Positions 1 to 5,528 of a stretch of DNA of 5,528 nt are shown in pieces. A program made the position numbers and the translations under genes. This stretch comes from Pseudomonadota bacterium (GTDB lineage: Bacteria; Pseudomonadota; Alphaproteobacteria; Sphingomonadales; Sphingomonadaceae), in NCBI GenBank assembly GCA_023390675.1, contig JAEWCK010000313.1, positions 1 through 5,528 of the forward strand, read 5' to 3'. Positions within the stretch are counted from its first letter, which is position 1. Each line of letters opens with the position of its first letter. The notes below the pieces were generated by a model. That model saw only the letters and a list, made by a program, of their open reading frames with translations, was not told the origin of the DNA and did not search any database.

Positions 1-284
1 AACAGGATCATGCCGTAGCGCAGGTGCAGCTGCACGATCGGCGTGTGATCGCCGGCATGCGCTTCCTTGATCACTTCGGACCACCAGCCGAACATCGTGA
101 TCAGCACGCCGACGAGCCCGGCGAGGAATACCCAGCCGCCGCCATTGTCCTTGTCCGGACCCAGATGCGCGCCGTGCATCCACATGATACCGCCCGCCGC
201 GAGCACGAGCGCCGCCATCGCGCCGAACAACGGCCAGGCGCTCGGGGGCAGGATGTGATATTGGTGGTTCTTGGCTCCGGCCAT
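1..284 (-). CDS. ctaE: Cytochrome c oxidase subunit III (partial, 3' end outside window)
   Basis: This is the N-terminal 94 residues of the third core subunit of aa3 cytochrome c oxidase, an inner-membrane protein that binds subunit I and helps sustain proton uptake. The ATG at 284-282 begins MAGAKNHQYHILPPSAWPLF, the usual short N-terminus before the first helix. Membrane segments are visible at about residues 16-38 and 50-72. The second ends in WWSEVIKEA (67-75), followed by DHTPIVQ (79-85) and LRYGMIL (88-94), which together form the conserved COX3 block normally written WWRDVIRE...HTPxVQxGLRYGMIL. The family is about 260-290 residues, so roughly a third is present and the rest runs off the left edge. 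An AGGGA lies about 10 bases before the ATG. The gene follows ctaG after a 36-base gap and is probably the last or a late gene of that transcript. Identity is firm; the start is well supported. Confidence 0.93.
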   Translation of the reverse strand, partial: MAGAKNHQYHILPPSAWPLFGAMAALVLAAGGIMWMHGAHLGPDKDNGGGWVFLAGLVGVLITMFGWWSEVIKEAHAGDHTPIVQLHLRYGMIL

Positions 285-320
285 CAGCGGGGGTTCCCTG
301 TTACGTGCTTTGTGGCGGCT

Positions 321-857
321 CTAGCTCGGCTTTTTGCCGGAATCTACCGGGTAAAACGTATAGGAGAGCGTGATCTCCTGCACGTCCTTCGCGTCGGGGT
401 CCTGGAGGATCTTCGGGTCGACGTAGAAGATCACCGGCATCCGCACCGTCTCGCCGGGCTTGAGCGTCTGCTGGGTGAAGCAGAAGCACTGGATCTTGGT
501 GAAATACTTGCCGATGAAGACGGGGGTGACGTTGAAGGTCGCGGTGCCCGTGATCTCGTGATCCGAGGTGTTGGTCGCAGTGAAGAACGCCATGTCGCGT
601 CCGCCGATGTCGATCGTGTCGGAACGGCGCTCGGGCTCGAACTTCCACGGCAACCCCTTGGCGACGTTGCTGTCGAACGCCACCGTCACTTTCTGCCCCA
701 CCGATCCCGGCGCGGCGATTCCGCGCTGGGTAGTGCCGTTCAAGCCCGTCACCTGGCAGAACATGCGGTAGAACGGCACCGCGGCGAAGCCGAGACCGGT
801 CATCGAGCACACGCCGATGCCCGCGAGGATCGCGACGCGAAGATTGCGGCTGATCAT
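321..857 (-). CDS. ctaG: Cytochrome c oxidase assembly protein CtaG (Cox11-type CuB chaperone)
   Basis: A 178-residue membrane-anchored copper chaperone that inserts copper into the CuB site of subunit I. One N-terminal membrane helix (about residues 6-28) leads directly into VPFYRMFCQVTGLNGTT (27-43), the Cox11 signature with its conserved cysteine (Cys34). The periplasmic Ig-like domain carries the copper-binding motif CFCF (Cys124, Cys126) inside KIQCFCFTQQTL, then KPGETVRMPVIFYVDP (133-148), also typical of the family. The length is normal and nothing is missing. Its ATG (857-855) overlaps the TGA of the upstream small gene as ATGA, with AGGG six bases upstream, which supports this start and suggests translational coupling. 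It stops with TAG at 323-321. Function is assigned from the Cox11/CtaG family; the copper residues are seen directly. Confidence 0.96.
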   Translation of the reverse strand: MISRNLRVAILAGIGVCSMTGLGFAAVPFYRMFCQVTGLNGTTQRGIAAPGSVGQKVTVAFDSNVAKGLPWKFEPERRSDTIDIGGRDMAFFTATNTSDHEITGTATFNVTPVFIGKYFTKIQCFCFTQQTLKPGETVRMPVIFYVDPKILQDPDAKDVQEITLSYTFYPVDSGKKPS

Positions 858-1021
858 GCGTGGCCCTGCATGATCTTCACGATCGAGATCGCGAAGACGA
901 GGATCACGAACAGCCCGAGCAGCACTGCCATCACCGTGGCGCGCGAACGCTGGCGCTTGCGGATCGCCGCGCTCTCGGCGCGGTTGGGGGAAAGCGGTTC
1001 GTCGCCACGCTCGTCGGTCAT
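854..1021 (-). CDS. Small CoxF-like membrane protein of the cox operon
   Basis: A 55-residue protein that starts MTDERGDEPLSPNRAESAAI. It has a charged N-terminal part, a basic stretch RKRQRSR (21-27), one hydrophobic helix (about 30-50) and the short tail KIMQGHA. The basic residues before the helix predict N-in topology with a very short periplasmic end. The start is supported by AGGTGG five bases upstream and by an ATGA overlap with the ctaB stop; the stop overlaps the ctaG start in the same way. Many alphaproteobacterial cox operons have a tiny single-helix protein, called CoxF in rhizobia, at exactly this position between ctaB and ctaG. Size, topology and position match, but there is no catalytic motif and I assign the name by context only. 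A role in oxidase assembly is inference. The same frame stays open far upstream, but that part only shadows ctaB. Confidence 0.85.
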   Translation of the reverse strand: MTDERGDEPLSPNRAESAAIRKRQRSRATVMAVLLGLFVILVFAISIVKIMQGHA

Positions 1022-1923
1022 GCCACCCACCTGTCGATCACCAGCGCGGCGAAAATGAGGAAGAGATAAAGGATCGAATATTTGAACAGCCGCTTCTCGG
1101 GCAGCATCTTGTCCTCGGGTTCCGAGCGGCGGATCGCCACTTGCACCGCCATTGCGAGGAACAGCCCCGAAAGCGCCGCCGCGGCGATTCCGTAGACCGG
1201 CCCGGCCAGCCCGAGCGGCCACGGCGCGGCGGCGGCAAGGATCATCGGGATCGTGTAGAGCCCGATCTGGATGCGGGTCGAGCGCTCGCCCGCCACCACC
1301 GGCAGCATGGGCACGCCGGCCTGCTCGTAATCGGTCTTCACGAACAGGGCGAGCGCCCAGAAATGCGGCGGCGTCCACAGGAAGATGATCGCGAACAGCA
1401 GCACCGGCATCAGCGTCACGTCGCCCGTCGCCGCGGCCCAGCCGATCATCGGCGGGAAGGCGCCGGCCGCGCCGCCGATCACGATGTTCTGCGGCGTCCG
1501 CCGCTTGAGCCAGATCGTGTAGACGAAGACGTAGAACAGGATCGACGCGGCGAGGATCAACGTCGCGGTCAGGTTGATCGCGAAATACATCAACGCAAGG
1601 CTGAACCCCGCGAGCCCCACTCCGAAATGGAGCGCCGACTGCTTCTCCATCCGCCCCGCGGGCAGCGGCCGCTTCTGCGTGCGGCGCATCTGCGCGTCGA
1701 GATCGGCCTCGTACCATTGGTTGAGCGCCCCCGCGGCGCCGGCGCCCAATGCGATGCACAGGATCGCCGTGAAGCCGAGCACCGGGTGGATCGGCACCGG
1801 CGCCGCGAGCATTCCGCACAGTCCGGTGAACACGACGAGCGTCATCACCCGCGGCTTGGTGAGCGCGAGGAAATCGCGCCAGTCGGCGGGAAGGGCGGCG
1901 GGAGAGGCGGCTACGCTGGACAT
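1018..1923 (-). CDS. ctaB: Protoheme IX farnesyltransferase (heme O synthase)
   Basis: A 301-residue integral membrane prenyltransferase of the UbiA superfamily (Cox10/CtaB). It transfers farnesyl from farnesyl diphosphate to the vinyl group of heme b, giving heme o, which heme A synthase then converts to heme a. The N-terminus has DFLALTKPRVMTLVVFTGL (17-35), the family opening. The first Asp-rich loop is NQWYEADLDAQMRRT (68-82) followed by KRPLP, with Asn68, Glu72, Asp74 and Asp76 as expected for Mg-diphosphate binding. The second conserved region is YTIWLKRRTPQNIVIGG (135-151) with GAFPPMIGW (154-162). The block FLWTPPHFWALAL (181-193), followed by KTDY (196-199), is diagnostic of heme O synthases rather than other UbiA enzymes. 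About eight to nine hydrophobic segments are present and the length is normal. The ATG has only a weak Shine-Dalgarno. It is the first gene of the left-hand minus-strand transcript and is divergent from the regulator gene. Confidence 0.96.
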   Translation of the reverse strand: MSSVAASPAALPADWRDFLALTKPRVMTLVVFTGLCGMLAAPVPIHPVLGFTAILCIALGAGAAGALNQWYEADLDAQMRRTQKRPLPAGRMEKQSALHFGVGLAGFSLALMYFAINLTATLILAASILFYVFVYTIWLKRRTPQNIVIGGAAGAFPPMIGWAAATGDVTLMPVLLFAIIFLWTPPHFWALALFVKTDYEQAGVPMLPVVAGERSTRIQIGLYTIPMILAAAAPWPLGLAGPVYGIAAAALSGLFLAMAVQVAIRRSEPEDKMLPEKRLFKYSILYLFLIFAALVIDRWVA

Positions 1924-2057
1924 GACTCGGCTGCGCTATAGGAGCGCGCGCCGCCGCGGGGAAGGCCAGTTTGAATCCGCGACGCTGATCGGCGTTTGGC
2001 GCGGCGCGAATCGTGCAATTAACACAGATGTTTGACAGCGGCTCGAGCGTGTTACCA
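1924..2057. promoter_or_regulatory. Divergent intergenic region between ctaB and the Crp/Fnr gene
   Basis: This is the only gap that can hold the promoter of ctaB (minus) and that of the regulator (plus). ctaB probably needs a promoter here because the next upstream minus-strand gene, ctaD, ends in a terminator. On the minus strand TATAGC (1940-1935) resembles a -10 box, but the TTCCCC 17 bases upstream is a poor -35 and the transcript would be almost leaderless. On the plus strand TTGACA (2032-2037) is a perfect -35 match without a convincing -10. An imperfect dyad lies at 1982-1995. I see no TTGAT-N4-ATCAA (FNR) or TGTGA-N6-TCACA (CRP) box. The existence of promoters here is inferred from layout; exact elements are uncertain. 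Confidence 0.4.
1982..1995. promoter_or_regulatory. Imperfect dyad, candidate operator
   Basis: The sequence ACGCTGATCGGCGT is a 14-bp inverted repeat around a central GATC, with six of seven positions paired and one T/G mismatch. It sits about 60 bases upstream of ctaB and about 75 upstream of the chosen regulator start, where an autoregulatory or shared operator could lie. In GC-rich DNA a dyad of this size can arise by chance, and nothing links it to a particular protein. Confidence 0.25.
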
Positions 2058-2810
2058 ATGCGTGCCCCTGTGATGGGGCCATCGAACACTGCCGGCGACG
2101 CGCGATTTGGCGAACTGATCGCCAAATTGTCGCGATTCGTGCCGCTCGACGAAGCCGACCGCGAAGCGATTCACGGCTGGCCGCTGACCGAGCGCGCGGT
2201 CCGCGCCGAGGACATGCTGATCGACGAAGGCAGCAGGATCGAAGGCTGCATTCTGCTGCTCTCGGGGATCGCCGCGCGCGTCAAGCTCACCCGCGACGGG
2301 CGGCGCCAGATCGTTTCCTTCCATTTCCCCGGCGATCTGCTCGATTTGCCGCACCTCTTCTTCGACCGCGCCGATCACGGCGTCCAGGCGATCACCAATG
2401 CCCGCGTCGCGCACATCCCGCGCGCGGCGATGCTGCGCTCGATGCGTGAACGCCCGATGGTGCACGACGCGTTGTGGCGCGACACGCTGGTCGAGGCGTC
2501 GATCGCGCGCGAATGGGTGCTCAATCTCGGGCGGCGCGACGCACGCGCGCGGATCGCGCACCTGTTGTGCGAGATCGAGCTCCGCACCGGCGCCGGCCGT
2601 GCGCGCGGCGACGGCTTCTATTTCCCGGTGACGCAGGAGGACATCGCCGATGCGACGGGCCTCACCTCGGTGCACGTCAACCGCACGCTCCGCGGGCTGC
2701 GCGAGGAAGGCGCGCTCGAATATCGGGGCGGTCGGATCACGGTGAAGGACCGCGCCCGGGTCGAGAGCATCGCCCAGTTCAGTCCCGCCTATCTGCGCGA
2801 GCTGGTCTGA
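2058..2810 (+). CDS. Crp/Fnr-family transcriptional regulator
   Basis: A cytoplasmic dimeric regulator of about 250 residues with the Crp/Fnr two-domain plan. Numbering is from the ATG at 2058. The cyclic-nucleotide-binding-like beta barrel spans about 15-125, with GCILLLSGIAARVKL (63-77), GRRQIVSFHFPGDLLDLPHL (81-100) and ITNARVAHIPR (112-122). A dimerisation helix follows (about 128-160). The winged helix-turn-helix is at 190-230: VTQEDIADATGL, then the recognition helix TSVHVNRTLRGLREEG, then the wing with RGGRITVKD. There is no N-terminal Cys cluster (only Cys64 and Cys171), so it is not an oxygen-sensing Fe-S Fnr. The canonical cAMP-contact pattern GEL...RSA is absent. The start is uncertain: ATGs at 2028 and 2073 and a GTG at 2013 are in frame, none has a good Shine-Dalgarno, and GC-rich codon use only sets in after about 2090. 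It lies opposite to the cox genes on both sides. Control of the oxidase is plausible from position but not shown. Confidence 0.9.
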   Translation: MRAPVMGPSNTAGDARFGELIAKLSRFVPLDEADREAIHGWPLTERAVRAEDMLIDEGSRIEGCILLLSGIAARVKLTRDGRRQIVSFHFPGDLLDLPHLFFDRADHGVQAITNARVAHIPRAAMLRSMRERPMVHDALWRDTLVEASIAREWVLNLGRRDARARIAHLLCEIELRTGAGRARGDGFYFPVTQEDIADATGLTSVHVNRTLRGLREEGALEYRGGRITVKDRARVESIAQFSPAYLRELV

Positions 2811-2838
2811 GCTTCTCCGCGATTCTCTGAAAAACGAA

Positions 2839-2866
2839 AACGCCCCGGAGTTTCCCCCGGGGCGTT
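2839..2866 (-). terminator. Rho-independent terminator of the ctaC-ctaD transcript
   Basis: A perfect 10-bp stem, AACGCCCCGG (2839-2848) with CCGGGGCGTT (2857-2866), closes an 8-base loop. On the minus strand the stem begins 23 bases after the ctaD stop and is followed by a T-rich run (TTTTCGTTTTT), so it is a strong intrinsic terminator in that direction. On the plus strand the stem is followed by only TTCGCATTC, so termination of the convergent regulator gene is possible but weaker. Confidence 0.88.
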
Positions 2867-2889
2867 CGCATTCAGCCTTGCGGCCGGTC

Positions 2890-4569
2890 TCAGTGGTGCG
2901 CGCCGTCCTCGATCACCGGCAGCGTCTCGAACTGGTGGAACGGCGGCGGGCTCGACAGCGTCCATTCGAGGGTCGTCGCGCCTTCACCCCAGGGATTGGC
3001 TTCGGCCTTCTTGCCGCCGACCAGCGACCAGATCAGGTTGACGAAGAACACCAGCATGCCGGCCAGCATGATCGCATAGCCGAGGCTCGAGACGTGGTTC
3101 CAATAGCCATAGGCGTCCGGGTAGTCCGGATAGCGACGCGGCATGCCCTGGAGCCCGAGGAAGTGCTGCGGGAAGAACAGCACGTTCACGCCGATGAAGA
3201 AGACCCAGAAATGGATCTGGCCGAGCAGCTCGTTGTACATCCGGCCGCTCATCTTCGGGAACCAGTAATAGAAGCCCGCGAAGAGGCTGAACACCGCGCC
3301 CAACGACAGCACATAGTGGAAGTGCGCGACGACGTAATAGGTGTCCTGCATATAGTCGTCGACGCCGCCGTTCGCGAGCACCACGCCCGTCACGCCGCCC
3401 ACGGTGAACATGAAGATGAACCCGATCGCCCAGAGCATCGGCGTCTTGAAGCTGATCGAGCCGCCCCACATCGTGGCGATCCACGAGAAGATCTTCACGC
3501 CAGTGGGCACCGCAATCACCATCGTCGCGGCGGTGAAGTACATCTTGACCGTCACGCTCATGCCCGTGGTGAACATGTGGTGCGCCCAGACGACGAAGCC
3601 GATCAGGCCGATCGCGACCATCGCATAGGCCATGCCGAGATAGCCGAACACCGGCTTGCGGCTGAAGGTCGCGACGATCTGGCTGACCATGCCGAAGCCC
3701 GGCAGGATCATGATGTACACCTCGGGATGGCCGAAGAACCAGAAGAGGTGCTGATAGAGGATCGGATCGCCGCCATATTGCGGATCGTAGAATGCGGTGC
3801 CGAAGTTGCGATCGGTCAGCAGCATCGTGATCGCGGCCGCGAGCACCGGCAGCGCCAGCAGCAGCAGGAAGGCGGTGATCAGCACCGACCACACGAACAA
3901 CGGCATCTTGTGCAACGTCATGCCCGGCGCGCGCAGGTTGAAGATCGTCGTGATGAAGTTGATCGCGCCGAGGATCGACGACGCGCCCGCGAGGTGGAGC
4001 GACAGGATCGCCATGTCGACCGACGGCCCCGGCTCGCCATAGGTCGAGAGCGGGGCGTAGACCGTCCAGCCGGTGCCCGCGCCGTTGCCGACGAAGGGCG
4101 AGGCGAGGAGCAGCGTGAACGACGGGATCAGCAGCCAGAACGAGATGTTGTTCATCCGCGGGAACGCCATGTCCGGGGCGCCGATCATGATAGGCACGAA
4201 CCAGTTGCCGAAGCCGCCGATCATCGCGGGCATGACCATGAAGAACACCATGATCAGGCCGTGCGCCGTGACGAGCACGTTCCACAGATGGTTGGCCTCG
4301 TCGGCGGTGCCATGGCCGTGAAGGAACTCGTACCAGGTGCCGAGCCACTGGATGCCCGGCTCGGCGAGCTCGAGGCGCATCAGGCCCGAGATGCCGCCGC
4401 CGATGATCCCCGCGCAGATCGCGAAGATCAGATAGAGCGTGCCGATGTCCTTGTGGTTCGTCGACATGAACCAGCGGGCGAAGAAGCCCGGCTTGTGATC
4501 GGCGTCGTGATGATCATGCGCATGGTCGTGCGCGATGTCATGGCCGTGCGGAATGGCGGTGTCGGTCAT
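2890..4569 (-). CDS. ctaD: Cytochrome c oxidase subunit I (aa3-type, heme-copper A1 family)
   Basis: The 559-residue catalytic subunit reduces O2 to water at the heme a3-CuB centre and pumps protons; it has twelve membrane helices. All key residues are visible. Heme a ligands are His103 (TAHG) and His418, and the heme a3 ligand is His416 (AHFHYV). CuB ligands are His281, His330 and His331, with the cross-linked Tyr285 in GHPEVY. The D-channel has Asn122, Asp133 and Asn140, ending at Glu283, which defines type A1. The K-channel has Lys359 (PTGVKIFSW). The propionate arginines are Arg478-Arg479 (MPRRY). The length is normal for bacterial CtaD. The N-terminus before FARWFMSTNHKDIGTLYL carries eight histidines in residues 8-25. 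The ATG is separated from the ctaC stop by one base and has only a weak Shine-Dalgarno, so translation is probably coupled to ctaC. A terminator follows the stop. Confidence 0.98.
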   Translation of the reverse strand: MTDTAIPHGHDIAHDHAHDHHDADHKPGFFARWFMSTNHKDIGTLYLIFAICAGIIGGGISGLMRLELAEPGIQWLGTWYEFLHGHGTADEANHLWNVLVTAHGLIMVFFMVMPAMIGGFGNWFVPIMIGAPDMAFPRMNNISFWLLIPSFTLLLASPFVGNGAGTGWTVYAPLSTYGEPGPSVDMAILSLHLAGASSILGAINFITTIFNLRAPGMTLHKMPLFVWSVLITAFLLLLALPVLAAAITMLLTDRNFGTAFYDPQYGGDPILYQHLFWFFGHPEVYIMILPGFGMVSQIVATFSRKPVFGYLGMAYAMVAIGLIGFVVWAHHMFTTGMSVTVKMYFTAATMVIAVPTGVKIFSWIATMWGGSISFKTPMLWAIGFIFMFTVGGVTGVVLANGGVDDYMQDTYYVVAHFHYVLSLGAVFSLFAGFYYWFPKMSGRMYNELLGQIHFWVFFIGVNVLFFPQHFLGLQGMPRRYPDYPDAYGYWNHVSSLGYAIMLAGMLVFFVNLIWSLVGGKKAEANPWGEGATTLEWTLSSPPPFHQFETLPVIEDGAHH

Positions 4570-4570
4570 C

Positions 4571-5528
4571 TCAGTTGCCCGTGTTGCCGGCGCCCGCGGG
4601 GTTCGCGGTCGCAGCCTGATTGGTGGTCGCCGGAGCGGCGGTCTCGTTGGTGGTCGGCGTGGTCGCCGAATTGCCCTCGGCAGCGGCGGCCGGCTCAGCG
4701 CTGTTGCCCGCGGCAGGCTCGGGGGCCTTGTCGCCTGGCATCGTGCCGTTCTTCGAATGCACCCACTGCGCGAATTCGGCGGGGCTGACCGCTTCGACCG
4801 CGATCGGCATGAAGGCGTGGCGCGCGCCGCACAGCTCCGAGCACTGGCCGTAATAGACGCCCGGCTTCTCGATGATGAAGCTGGTCTCGTTGGTCTTGCC
4901 GGGCACTGCGTCGAGCTTGATCCAGAAGGCGGGCATCGCCCAGCTGTGGATCACGTCCTGCGCAGTGGTGAGCAGGCGGATCGGCACGCCATAGGGCAGC
5001 ACGACGCGGGTGTCGGTCGCCAGCAGGCGGGGGCCGTCGGCGTCGGTGCGATAGCGCGCGCCCTTGGCGAGCGTCGGGTCGCCCTGCTCCTTGAGCATGT
5101 TGGCGGTCAGCTGGATGCCGCCGTTGTCGGGGTATTCGTACGACCAGAACCACTGGTTGCCGATCGCCTTCAGCGTCACCGCATCCTTGGGCGCGGGCTT
5201 GAACTGCGCGGCGAGCAGCCGGATCGAGGGAACCGCGATCGCGATCAGGATCAGCACCGGGACGAGCGTCCATATGACTTCGATCGCAGTGTTGTGGCTG
5301 GTGCGCGAAGGCTCGGGGTTCGCGGCGCGGCGATAGCGCACGATCACGAAGATCAGCAGCGCGAGCACGAACAGCGAGATGATCGTGATCAGCCACAACA
5401 GGATGTTGTTGTGGAACCGGTGCGCCTCGCGCCCATTGGGGGTCACTTGCTCCTGCAACCACCAGGCGCCCTCGGTCGGCTGGCCGATGCCCGCCTGCGG
5501 GTGGGTCTTGGGCTTGCCCTCGGCATCG
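4571..5528 (-). CDS. ctaC: Cytochrome c oxidase subunit II (partial, N-terminus outside window)
   Basis: This subunit accepts electrons from cytochrome c through the binuclear CuA centre on the periplasmic side. The frame is open to the right edge, so the signal peptide and true start are missing; the TTG at 5458 is internal because typical subunit II sequence precedes it (EGAWWLQEQVTPNG). Numbering the 318 visible residues from the edge, two membrane helices lie at about 41-63 and 83-104. The cupredoxin domain (about 116-258) has the aromatic stretch NQWFWSYEYP (124-133). The CuA ligands are His194 (VIHSW), Cys229, Glu231, Cys233, His237 and Met240 (GQCSELCGARHAFMP), with the same spacing as in Paracoccus subunit II. 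After QWVHSKNG the protein ends in about 53 residues rich in Ala, Pro, Thr and Asn, an extension of low complexity. There is no C-terminal cytochrome c domain (no CxxCH). It is cotranscribed with ctaD. Confidence 0.97.
   Translation of the reverse strand, partial: DAEGKPKTHPQAGIGQPTEGAWWLQEQVTPNGREAHRFHNNILLWLITIISLFVLALLIFVIVRYRRAANPEPSRTSHNTAIEVIWTLVPVLILIAIAVPSIRLLAAQFKPAPKDAVTLKAIGNQWFWSYEYPDNGGIQLTANMLKEQGDPTLAKGARYRTDADGPRLLATDTRVVLPYGVPIRLLTTAQDVIHSWAMPAFWIKLDAVPGKTNETSFIIEKPGVYYGQCSELCGARHAFMPIAVEAVSPAEFAQWVHSKNGTMPGDKAPEPAAGNSAEPAAAAEGNSATTPTTNETAAPATTNQAATANPAGAGNTGN

Noticed and set aside
24..1058. 344-codon plus-strand open frame antisense to ctaE, ctaG and the small gene
   Set aside because: Same antisense composition artefact; no recognisable domain, and three real genes lie on the other strand.
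2011..2028. Possible CRP-like half-sites GTG...CAC around AATTAA
   Set aside because: Only three base pairs per arm match and the flanks do not extend the symmetry, so it is weaker than expected for a CRP or FNR box.
1022..2125. Long upstream extension of the frame of the 55-codon small gene
   Set aside because: It runs out of frame through all of ctaB and into the regulator gene, is Arg/Ala/Gly/Asp-rich without a domain, and the good Shine-Dalgarno and ATGA overlap mark the start at 1021.
2052..2675. Minus-strand open frame opposite the regulator gene
   Set aside because: Antisense shadow of a well-supported Crp/Fnr protein; no domain or ribosome binding site.
2878..4788. 636-codon plus-strand open frame antisense to ctaD and the end of ctaC
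   Set aside because: Its translation is dominated by Arg, His, Glu and Asp, as expected for the complement of GC-rich hydrophobic membrane genes. The minus strand encodes ctaD with every catalytic residue intact.
4571..5458. Complete subunit II gene starting at TTG 5458
   Set aside because: Conserved-looking subunit II sequence continues in frame to the window edge, and no signal peptide would be present with this start. The gene is partial.

Overview
The window is a high-GC stretch carrying the aa3-type (A1) cytochrome c oxidase locus of an alphaproteobacterium. GC content, the gene order, the His-rich CtaD N-terminus and a tiny CoxF-like gene between ctaB and ctaG all fit a sphingomonad (Sphingomonas-like). 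That taxonomic call is inference from sequence flavour, not a database match. I see no phage, IS element, CRISPR array, tRNA or rRNA.

Layout, reading the minus strand from the right edge. ctaC (subunit II, CuA) enters the window without its N-terminus and ends at 4571. ctaD (subunit I, heme a / heme a3-CuB) follows after a single base and ends at 2890. A strong GC hairpin with a T-rich tail at 2839-2866 closes this transcript. A Crp/Fnr-family regulator gene (about 2058-2810) then lies on the plus strand, convergent with ctaD and divergent from ctaB. The minus-strand cluster resumes with ctaB (heme O synthase), a 55-codon CoxF-like membrane protein, ctaG (Cox11-type CuB chaperone) and ctaE (subunit III), which runs off the left edge.

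How the genes work together. CtaC and CtaD are the catalytic core and CtaE is the third core subunit. CtaB farnesylates heme b to heme o, the precursor of heme a. CtaG delivers copper to the CuB site of CtaD, and the small protein is probably an assembly accessory. ctaB, the small gene and ctaG are joined by two successive ATGA stop/start overlaps, so they are probably translationally coupled.

The feature most worth a second look is the inverted Crp/Fnr gene, which splits the structural genes ctaCD from the assembly genes and ctaE. Together with the terminator it implies at least two cox transcripts and puts ctaB behind a divergent promoter shared with a regulator. The catalytic residues of all the enzymes appear intact. 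I found no convincing new system; the remaining observations are modest.
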